38,264 bases of DNA, taken from contig JANQHX010000094.1 of the NCBI GenBank assembly GCA_028282465.1, positions 1 through 38,264 of the forward strand, in the 5' to 3' direction. Under the pieces are notes generated by a model. It searched no databases. It saw only the letters and a program-made list of their open reading frames with translations, and was not told the origin of the DNA. A program made the translations under genes and the position numbers. Positions 9,226 through 15,750 of the stretch are shown here, piece by piece. This DNA is from Gynuella sp. GTDB taxonomy: Bacteria; Pseudomonadota; Gammaproteobacteria; Pseudomonadales; Natronospirillaceae. The number at the start of each line of letters is the position of its first letter. Positions within the stretch are counted from its first letter, which is position 1.

Positions 9226-9921
9226 ATGTACATAAAAGTTACCTCAATCGCCTTGCTTGCTTTTCTTTCGGGCTATGGGACACATTATTTACAGGCCCAA
9301 AGAACGAACGGCACAAAAGTATCGGTTTCACATGAATTACACGATATTAGTAAACCCAATATTCTCAATGAAGCTGAATTGCCTTCATTGGTTAAGGATA
9401 GTGCGCAAACAGGTCATAAAAAACCTAACACAACACTCACCAATACCTCTAAAGAACAAAACCACCATATTGCCAGCTTTTCAAATTCCACTCAGAAACG
9501 CTCAGAGATGAAGATGGATGTGCGTGCTAAAAATGAAGCGTTAGAGCTGGCAAAGTCAGTTGTGTATTCCCAGGAGATTCGCACTAAGCAACCAGATGAG
9601 ATTCATGAACGTGTTGATGCCTATCTGGGCAATTCCATAGACTTGGATTATGACCTGACTGAAAGAACTAGACAGGAATATACAGATAACTTTGAGCGCA
9701 ATAAAATTTTTACCAATTGGTCTGTAAATTCTTATGACTGTAAAAATCTAACATGCAGACTAAATGTTTATAGTGAGAGTGACGCCGATATTTACACTGC
9801 ACTGTTAAATCCCGACTCTAGTCTTGGACACGACACTCAATTCTTTTTAGTACCAAACATAGAAACTGGCGCCTACGATCTGTATTTATCCAAAGAAGAA
9901 GCCGGCTTTTTTGGAGGATAA
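9226..9921 (+). CDS. Membrane-anchored periplasmic protein with a C-x4-CR module, function unknown
   Basis: 231 residues from the ATG at 9226. A TTG at 9181 would add 15 residues ahead of the hydrophobic segment and has no better RBS. MYIKVTSIALLAFLSGYGTH forms a single N-terminal anchor or uncleaved signal. A hydrophilic linker of about 100 residues follows. The C-terminal domain contains SYDCKNLTCRLNVY (C-x4-C-R) and FFLVPNIETGAY. These align with DVECRTDQCRMTF and FMFFPDINSLAGY of the divergent gene at 8131-8796. Known: short Cys-x4-Cys-Arg patterns recur in uncharacterised proteobacterial envelope proteins. Inferred: an envelope protein with one disulfide; role unknown. Confidence 0.7.
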   Translation: MYIKVTSIALLAFLSGYGTHYLQAQRTNGTKVSVSHELHDISKPNILNEAELPSLVKDSAQTGHKKPNTTLTNTSKEQNHHIASFSNSTQKRSEMKMDVRAKNEALELAKSVVYSQEIRTKQPDEIHERVDAYLGNSIDLDYDLTERTRQEYTDNFERNKIFTNWSVNSYDCKNLTCRLNVYSESDADIYTALLNPDSSLGHDTQFFLVPNIETGAYDLYLSKEEAGFFGG

Positions 9922-9989
9922 GTTTTTGGAGCGATCCAAAAAATCTCAGTATTTCGCTGAGTTACTATTCAAAAAATGAGGAGATCAAT

Positions 9990-10256
9990 GTGAGCAATAC
10001 AATAAAAACAACGTTAGGGTATTTGTTACTCGCTAGCGCATTAGCTTTTTCAAGTGCAGCCAGTGCCTGGAATGTTGGCCCAGCTCCTAAGCCAAGTGAC
10101 TTCGAAAATTCTTTCGGTTGCACCTGGAAACTAACAGGTATTGGTGGGGGCTATGGTTTTATGGGGTTTAATATGATACCCGTCGGAAGTTGCCAATATT
10201 CTAGCTTGGCTGTTAGCTGGAATAATGTTGAAGGAACGAAGTTTACTTTAATTTAA
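9990..10256 (+). CDS. Very small exported protein, function unknown
   Basis: 88 residues. It starts at GTG (9990) with GAGGAG 6 bases upstream; the overlapping ATG at 9988 runs into a stop at once, so GTG is preferred. Signal peptide LLLASALAFSSAASA/W leaves a mature peptide of about 60 residues. This has two cysteines (FGCTWK and GSCQY) and a glycine-rich turn GIGGGYGFMGF. It is followed by a hairpin terminator and is 68 bases downstream of the C-x4-CR gene, with which it may be cotranscribed. No homology to the other small secreted pair is evident beyond size and a Cys pair. Function is unknown. Confidence 0.65.
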   Translation: MSNTIKTTLGYLLLASALAFSSAASAWNVGPAPKPSDFENSFGCTWKLTGIGGGYGFMGFNMIPVGSCQYSSLAVSWNNVEGTKFTLI

Positions 10257-10266
10257 TTGTTTCGTA

Positions 10267-10300
10267 GCTCCCGAACCCAACCGGGAGCATTTTGATTTAA
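10267..10300 (+). terminator. Terminator of the 88-residue secreted-protein gene
   Basis: Perfect 7-bp stem GCTCCCG (10267-10273) / CGGGAGC (10282-10288), loop of 8, then ATTTTGATTT. It starts 10 bases after the stop codon. Confidence 0.75.
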
Positions 10301-10377
10301 TGTCTTTTTTATAGAATGAGTGCCGGTCAATTAGGCGCCGAGAACCCGACGCTTAATTTAATAGTGCTTCAATTCAC

Positions 10378-10956
10378 CTATCGAATAGCAGGCTTGGAAT
10401 GCGCAACACCAATATGGCAATCAATACAGGTTTTATCATCTGTAACCATTTCACCAAGATGGTGCTGCCTTGCCCGTAGTGATTGTTTGTCTGTACTCCA
10501 GGTGCTCGCTTGGTGGCAGTTTCGACACTCTTGACTGTCTCGTGCGATCATAACCTTCCAAACATACTCAGCTTGATGCAGCCTCTGCTCTTCAAAGTTC
10601 TCTAAATTAACCGTGCCTACCAGTTTATGATAGATGTCTTTAGTAGCTCTAACCTTAGTCCACATTTTCGGTAAGAACTCTTTGGGAACGTGGCAATCAG
10701 CACAACTGGCTTGAACGCCTGTAGCATTATTAAAGTGGCGAGAAGCTTGATACTCTTCAACAATAGTGTCCATACCGATATGGCAGCTATAACAAAATTG
10801 ATTGCTATTGGTCACATGCATAACCCCATTAAACCCACCAAGAGCTGTAGCACCTACAATTACAGCTAAAAAACCACCCAGCGGAATTCCGAAGAGCCAT
10901 TTGTTTTTAGAGCTGGCCCAAAGCTTTTGCCATTTTGATTTATTTTTATCATTCAT
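10378..10956 (-). CDS. haoC: NapC/NirT-family tetraheme c-type cytochrome, quinol dehydrogenase (HaoC-like)
   Basis: 192 residues from the ATG at 10956, chosen because GAGG lies 6 bases upstream; a longer frame adds an unlikely basic leader. One membrane anchor at about 21-42 (WLFGIPLGGFLAVIVGA). Four CXXCH heme sites follow: CYSCH at 55, CADCH at 85, CRNCH at 144 and CIDCH at 177. This size and layout match the NapC/NirT/NrfH/CymA family, which takes electrons from membrane quinol and passes them to periplasmic multiheme reductases. It lies 64 bases downstream of the octaheme hao-like gene on the same strand, so it is probably that enzyme's quinol partner. The symbol is assigned by context; napC or cymA homology alone would not separate these. 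Confidence 0.85.
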   Translation of the reverse strand: MNDKNKSKWQKLWASSKNKWLFGIPLGGFLAVIVGATALGGFNGVMHVTNSNQFCYSCHIGMDTIVEEYQASRHFNNATGVQASCADCHVPKEFLPKMWTKVRATKDIYHKLVGTVNLENFEEQRLHQAEYVWKVMIARDSQECRNCHQASTWSTDKQSLRARQHHLGEMVTDDKTCIDCHIGVAHSKPAIR

Positions 10957-11020
10957 AACACGCCTCGCAATTAAGCCTGACATTTGGATTCGGTCGCTAA
11001 TCAACCGAATCCACTCATCA

Positions 11021-12466
11021 CTATTTCTCTTTCAGGTAGCGTTCTTGGAACTCTGCCTGAGCTTTTATACGAGCGGCTTTCACTTCTTCCGGCTCTTCAC
11101 CAGAGAACCATAAATGTTCCGGTCGAGCTAATATTTCATCCAGTAATTGTCGAGCTCTTTCGGCGCCCTCTTGATTGCCATCATGCTCTGCATGTTCAAC
11201 AATTTCCAAATACTGCGGCACCAGTTCAATGTAAAAGCGTTCAGCTACTTCATACATACCGTGCCATTGCGTGTAATCGGGTGCCATCATGGCAGCACCG
11301 TGGCGTGCGCGGCGCCCTTCGTGATGCCATAAATAAAACCAAGTCCACTCAATTTCTTCATCAAATGCAATTGAGGTAGTCATCCCTTCTTTTTTCAAAA
11401 GATCCATCATGGCTTTGCCTGGACGAGCAAATTTATCGTTGTAGAGTTCAACCAGTGAATCAAACTGCATATAAAATGATTCGATCATGCTACTAGTATG
11501 GCAAGCTGAACAAACATTTTTCATATCGTCACGACGAGCTTCCCAACTCTTAACTTTTTTACCCTGAGCCTTAGCTTTTGCATCAATTTTTTGTGAGATC
11601 GCTGGACGCAAAGTCCAAGAGATTCGATCCCCCACATCATGGGTAATGGGAAGTTCTGATGTGGCAGACATGTGACAGGTAGCACAGGTGGGTGCAGCAT
11701 CATAATCCTCTCCCACTATCCACTTGGCACTGTCCAGATTTAATCTATCTACATTCGCTTGGAAATTAATACCATGCTTAGACTCTTCATAAATTTCTTT
11801 TTGAGGATGGTCAGGGCCTAAATGACATTTACCACAGGCTTCTGGGCGACGGGCCTGAACCATGGAAAACTCATGACGTTGATGGCAAGCAGTACAAGCC
11901 CCTAATGAGCCATCTGGGTTAATACGGCCTATACCAGTATTTGGCCATGTAGTTGGATCAAGATCACCATTTTCTAAGACTTTTACTTCAGAGCCATGGC
12001 ATTGCCAGCATCCGTTTACCGCAGCTGGTGACTCACCATTCATGGTCAATGCACCTTCAACAACTTCCGCCAACATATTGTCTAACGATCCAATAATTTG
12101 GCCACCTTTCGCGTGGTGACTTTTACTAAATTCAGCCACCTCAGCAGCATGACAAGTCGAACAGTCTTTCGGTGAAACAATCACTGCAATGGAAAAGCCT
12201 TCATGCTGAATCGCATCAACATCTTTTGGGTCAGCCTGATGGCATTCATAACAACCCACATTGGCTCCAAAGTGTTTAGAGCGCCCCCACTGCCCATATA
12301 GGCTTGGATTTTCAGATTTATGGCATGCGGCGCACTCCTTACTTTCTTCGCTTAGAGCTTTAAAAGGTTTTAGTATTAATGCGTCTGGAGAGGCTTGTGC
12401 TCCTGCTGCTAGAAACAGGGAAAATAAAAAGACATGCGTAATGGTTGTTAGTATTCTTATGGGCAT
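11021..12466 (-). CDS. haoA: Octaheme hydroxylamine oxidoreductase-like cytochrome c
   Basis: 481 residues. The signal peptide ends at AQA/S (about 25), so the protein is periplasmic. Eight CXXCH motifs: CAACH 45, CYECH 72, CSTCH 102, CWQCH 153, CTACH 191, CGKCH 211, CATCH 261, CSACH 319. The C-terminal block with WHHEGRRARHGAAMM and WHGMYEVAERFY is typical of the HAO family. Known: nitrifier HAO oxidises hydroxylamine using a Tyr-crosslinked P460 heme, while epsilonproteobacterial Hao paired with a NapC-type HaoC is thought to work reductively. No amo genes are seen nearby. The HaoC-like partner plus the FNR and NarP-like sites upstream favour nitrite or hydroxylamine reduction; this is inference. 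Whether the crosslinking tyrosine is kept cannot be decided by eye. RBS AAGGAAGGA precedes the ATG. Confidence 0.88.
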   Translation of the reverse strand: MPIRILTTITHVFLFSLFLAAGAQASPDALILKPFKALSEESKECAACHKSENPSLYGQWGRSKHFGANVGCYECHQADPKDVDAIQHEGFSIAVIVSPKDCSTCHAAEVAEFSKSHHAKGGQIIGSLDNMLAEVVEGALTMNGESPAAVNGCWQCHGSEVKVLENGDLDPTTWPNTGIGRINPDGSLGACTACHQRHEFSMVQARRPEACGKCHLGPDHPQKEIYEESKHGINFQANVDRLNLDSAKWIVGEDYDAAPTCATCHMSATSELPITHDVGDRISWTLRPAISQKIDAKAKAQGKKVKSWEARRDDMKNVCSACHTSSMIESFYMQFDSLVELYNDKFARPGKAMMDLLKKEGMTTSIAFDEEIEWTWFYLWHHEGRRARHGAAMMAPDYTQWHGMYEVAERFYIELVPQYLEIVEHAEHDGNQEGAERARQLLDEILARPEHLWFSGEEPEEVKAARIKAQAEFQERYLKEK

Positions 12467-12559
12467 TTTATTCCTTCCTTAAAATTCTTTTTAAAAAAGT
12501 TTTATGCCCTGTCATCGTAGAATAAATAACCCTAGCTATTTAGGCTGTTTCACTACTGT

Positions 12560-12573
12560 CTGATTCACATCAA
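12560..12573 (-). promoter_or_regulatory. FNR/ANR-type box upstream of the hao-like operon
   Basis: The minus strand reads TTGATGTGAATCAG against consensus TTGAT-N4-ATCAA, a 9/10 match. It is centred about 100 bases upstream of the haoA start. A TAAATA hexamer lies 17 bases downstream of the box. FNR and ANR activate genes under low oxygen, which suits a multiheme nitrogen-oxide reductase. Confidence 0.6.
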
Positions 12574-12579
12574 CTTAAA

Positions 12580-12595
12580 CACCTCTAAAGAGGTA
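12580..12595 (-). promoter_or_regulatory. NarL/NarP-like 7-2-7 site upstream of the hao-like operon
   Basis: The plus strand reads CACCTCT-AA-AGAGGTA. Against the NarL/NarP inverted heptamer TACYYMT-N2-AKRRGTA it matches 13 of 14 defined positions; only the first T is changed. Its centre is 21 bp (two helical turns) upstream of the FNR-like box centre relative to haoA. This suggests nitrate/nitrite-dependent co-activation. Other proteins binding a perfect ACCTCT/AGAGGT palindrome cannot be excluded. Confidence 0.55.
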
Positions 12596-12724
12596 CATTT
12601 AATTCTGTCTAAATTTTTTTATGAAATACTCTTTACCAACGAACTTAACTTTATAAGCGAAAATTATAATGCATTCTAAACAAGATGATTGAATTCACAT
12701 TGGGAATTTCAGGCTGGCATTTTG

Positions 12725-12766
12725 AAAAAAAAGAGCCACTCATTAGTTTTTGAGCAGCTCTTTTAA
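12725..12766 (-). terminator. Terminator of the MAM-domain protein gene
   Basis: Stem AAAAGAGC (12729-12736) / GCTCTTTT (12757-12764), extended inward past a 2x2 internal loop by CTCA / TGAG. On the minus strand a run of eight U follows. It starts about 20 bases past the stop at 12787; the TTTT on the plus side could make it weakly bidirectional. Confidence 0.8.
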
Positions 12767-12786
12767 ACTAAATTATAAGATTAGTT

Positions 12787-14640
12787 TTATGGGCAGGTAA
12801 TACTTTGTTGCCCTTCAAAAACACTATCGTCTGCAGCACGGTTTGAATCGGAATTCGGCCAAACTTGAACCGACAAGTCGAAAGTGCCTGCGCCAAACGC
12901 ATCACATAATCCGTTCCTGTGATAGTACTGATAAACGAAGTCTCCACGGTCTGTCGCACCTGAGTTTTCAACAAACTGAAACTTTCGCCCAACCGTTGTA
13001 CTATCACCTATCGCAAACTGAATGTAAGACGTGGCGTCTGATACGTTCTCCCATTCCGCATACATCCAGGTACCATCAAAACTCACGAAACGAATTTCGG
13101 GCTTATTGCTAATTTTTACATTATCAATAGCGATATCACCACGAAAACCACCATTCGCAATAGCTCTAATTCTCAACTGAACCAAACCAGAGTAGGTTGA
13201 TAGATCTTGAGAGAACTTACTCCATCTTTGGGTGCTAGAGAACTGTTGTTCCCCAAATACACTCCAAATATTACTCCAACCGCTTTCAGTTTGAATATCA
13301 ACATGCAGAGATCCGATATCAGACCCAAACATGTGATAGTCGAAACTGACTCTCTGACCTGCCGGGTTGAATATTGGGCTCACCAGAACCGCTTCGTCAC
13401 CTTGATTAAATGCAAAGCCCGACGACGTTTCAAAATAAAGATATTTGCTGCCGTCAATTGCTTGTGCAGGGCCCGTAGCAGATGAAGACGTAGAGCCAGT
13501 ACGAGACAGCCAATCTTTATCGCCAGTATTCACCCAGTTGAAAGTTGACTCGAAACTCTCGTATGCAGGTAAGCTCGTTAAACAAGCTGGGAAATTGAAC
13601 TCTTGAATCAGAAAATCACCCACAACATTATTACTAGCTGGCGTTCCATTCACTTGTTGCAATGCGTGGTTACCCGCTTCAACAAGATTACATACAGCCT
13701 CTAAATTACTGTTTGGTTTTTTACTCACTCGATTTGCATTGGCATAGTCAAAGAACTCTTGCATGAACTGAGTGCCATATTCATTTCTTAAAAAATACAA
13801 AACAGTTGCTTGAGCATCATTGAGCCCAAATCGCTCTCCCGAGCTTGGCTCTATTACGCCATTGTCGTTTAAATCAGCAAGTATGTGTCCTCTGCCAATT
13901 GTAGAGCCAGGATTATTTGGATCATCAATTGGCTCATAAAATGCCATAAACTGATTATGATTTAAGAACGGCTGCAGACGCTGATTCATTATGTAAGGAT
14001 TGACGCCAATACTTTGCCAGTCTGGATTACTGGTATCGCTGTGATCAATGCCAGCTTCTTCAATAGTGGAGAAAGTAATGAACCTGGGGAAACCTGAGTA
14101 AAGCCCGTCATCATTTACTTTATATCTGAAGTAATCAAATACATTAAAATGAGTACCACGACCTAACTCATAGTAACCTATTTCCCAAGTTCTTGCGTCT
14201 GTCGGGGTGTTATCAAATGCGTCAGCATTAAACCAGAATTTGAATATCTCTGCTTTGCCATTCGCACCTAAACCAGCTGCAAAACCATCCACAGGCCCCA
14301 ACCTCAATGCAACACTCCCTTTATTTGGAAACGCATCGTTATCAAATGTTGGATCTGGGAAAGGTGTTTTGCCTCCATAGCTAAGATAATAACCCATGGC
14401 GATATCCAAATAATCTACTACTTGGTCAGCGCCAGGCTTAGTTAATGAAACCTGAGATTGATCAACATGCAAAACCACATTATTGCCTTCATAAGCTTGA
14501 TAAAACTCTTCCTGCTCTGGCAATTGTGGCCCATTGCTGTAACCAAAATATGATGTAACACCAAGATCAACTGCAGCCATGCTTAATGCACTTATGCTGG
14601 TTAATCCCATTACCGCTATTGTTTCTTTTACCTTAAACAT
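12787..14640 (-). CDS. Secreted MAM-domain protein, function unknown
   Basis: 617 residues with a signal peptide (about 1-23, ALSMA/AVD). Residues about 25-360 form a domain I do not recognise; it is rich in aromatic residues and shows no HEXXH metalloprotease motif. Residues about 368-508 look like a MAM (meprin/A5/mu) domain: ESFES...W near its start, SPIFN, VSFDYHMFGSDIGSLHV in the middle, and RGDIAIDNVKIS at the end. The last ~105 residues (from EIRFVSFDG) resemble a fibronectin-III-like beta domain ending in a Cys. Known: MAM domains are beta-jelly-roll adhesion or substrate-binding modules. Inferred: an extracellular binding protein or an atypical hydrolase. The RBS GGGAG precedes the ATG. 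It lies upstream of the hao-like operon on the same strand but has its own terminator. Confidence 0.78.
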   Translation of the reverse strand: MFKVKETIAVMGLTSISALSMAAVDLGVTSYFGYSNGPQLPEQEEFYQAYEGNNVVLHVDQSQVSLTKPGADQVVDYLDIAMGYYLSYGGKTPFPDPTFDNDAFPNKGSVALRLGPVDGFAAGLGANGKAEIFKFWFNADAFDNTPTDARTWEIGYYELGRGTHFNVFDYFRYKVNDDGLYSGFPRFITFSTIEEAGIDHSDTSNPDWQSIGVNPYIMNQRLQPFLNHNQFMAFYEPIDDPNNPGSTIGRGHILADLNDNGVIEPSSGERFGLNDAQATVLYFLRNEYGTQFMQEFFDYANANRVSKKPNSNLEAVCNLVEAGNHALQQVNGTPASNNVVGDFLIQEFNFPACLTSLPAYESFESTFNWVNTGDKDWLSRTGSTSSSATGPAQAIDGSKYLYFETSSGFAFNQGDEAVLVSPIFNPAGQRVSFDYHMFGSDIGSLHVDIQTESGWSNIWSVFGEQQFSSTQRWSKFSQDLSTYSGLVQLRIRAIANGGFRGDIAIDNVKISNKPEIRFVSFDGTWMYAEWENVSDATSYIQFAIGDSTTVGRKFQFVENSGATDRGDFVYQYYHRNGLCDAFGAGTFDLSVQVWPNSDSNRAADDSVFEGQQSITCP

Positions 14641-14983
14641 TTAAGACTCCCTTTATTGTTTTTCGGATTTATGAATTAAATCCAGCAGCTATGACTGCAC
14701 TAAAAAAAAATAAGTTCGAATTTGTTTCTAAATATTTTTAGGTTTTTAAGAATTTGTGAGCGACTTAAAATTCAAGTTTCACTAATATAATTAGAGAGGA
14801 AAGTTTAAAAAAAATTTTTATTAGATTAAGTTTTTTAGCAACAGAAAAATCAACTTACAGAACAATTACTATCGAAAAAATATTTTAAACTTATATTTAT
14901 TATTTTTCGGTTTTTTGTATTGAATTAATGGAACAGCTAAATTTATTATTTATATTTCTTTGTAAATTGTAGCAGCTCAATCA
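14641..14983. other. A/T-homopolymer-rich intergenic region
   Basis: About 340 bases dominated by A and T runs, between the MAM-protein start and the end of the CxxC-protein gene. It must contain the MAM-gene promoter. I found no clear terminator, FNR-like site, RNA gene or ORF in it. Confidence 0.5.
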
Positions 14984-15622
14984 TTAATTTAAAGTTGACT
15001 GCCAGATTATTGGGTCAATCTCACTTGTCAGCCTTATCAGATTCTTTGCCTCCATCTCATCAACACTATCGTTTTTCATTATCCAGGACTTCTTTATAAG
15101 AAATGATTCAATTTCATTTTTATGGAAAGATAATTTACTGATTTCAGTAGGCCAGTGTTCCAACTCGATATTATTAATTACCAGCACAGATATCCTGCCA
15201 ACTTTCAGCATTGTCAGGGCTTGGTTTAAATTATCCGCTCCCACTACTTTGCAATCTTTTAATTTTCGCTTTATGTATAGATTCTGATTAAGCACACCAA
15301 CCGTTTCAGTCACCAAGTCATTCCAATGACTAACACGATGGCTATCCACATTACTAATGGCAAGAATATGTATCAAAGGAACTTCTAAATCATCATTTCT
15401 CGGTTGGTCGAAAAAGTCTGAGGAGGAGCTATGGCCATGGAAATTGTTCTTAATAAACTTGTCTTTTAGAGCCTGATCAACACTCACGTTTTGGTTAATT
15501 GACAGGCTACCGACAATAGCATCAGTAGCTATAAGCGTTTGGCAAGAGCCGCATGTTTGATGGTCAGCCATTACTTGGCTGACACTTAACATTAAGTTTA
15601 ATATCAGTAGAAGTCTCAACAT
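14984..15622 (-). CDS. Exported CxxC protein, function unknown
   Basis: 212 residues; GAGG lies 2 bases before the ATG at 15622. Signal peptide MLRLLLILNLMLSVSQVMA/D. A CGSC motif sits right after the cleavage site; it is followed by Q, so it is not a heme site. A further Cys is in LKDCKVVGAD. The segment from VLNQNLYIKRKL to GRISVLVINNIELEHW resembles, loosely, part of family-3 periplasmic solute-binding domains. The match is too weak to name and the protein is shorter than that family. It lies 128 bases downstream of the propeller-cytochrome lipoprotein gene and may be cotranscribed, suggesting a linked periplasmic redox or metal-related role. That role is inference. Confidence 0.65.
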   Translation of the reverse strand: MLRLLLILNLMLSVSQVMADHQTCGSCQTLIATDAIVGSLSINQNVSVDQALKDKFIKNNFHGHSSSSDFFDQPRNDDLEVPLIHILAISNVDSHRVSHWNDLVTETVGVLNQNLYIKRKLKDCKVVGADNLNQALTMLKVGRISVLVINNIELEHWPTEISKLSFHKNEIESFLIKKSWIMKNDSVDEMEAKNLIRLTSEIDPIIWQSTLN

Positions 15623-15750
15623 ATCCTCACACCTAAGTAGGCAGGTATTAAATGTAGACTTAAATTAACCTGAAATATTTTAAAACCTAGCGAGCTACCC
15701 TACAGGAACCTTGGGTCATTCAATAAAAATAGCATTCAAACTGGAGATTA

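Noticed and set aside
15554-15565. CGSC in the 212-residue exported protein as a possible c-heme site
   Set aside because: The residue after the second Cys is Gln, not His, so it is not CXXCH.
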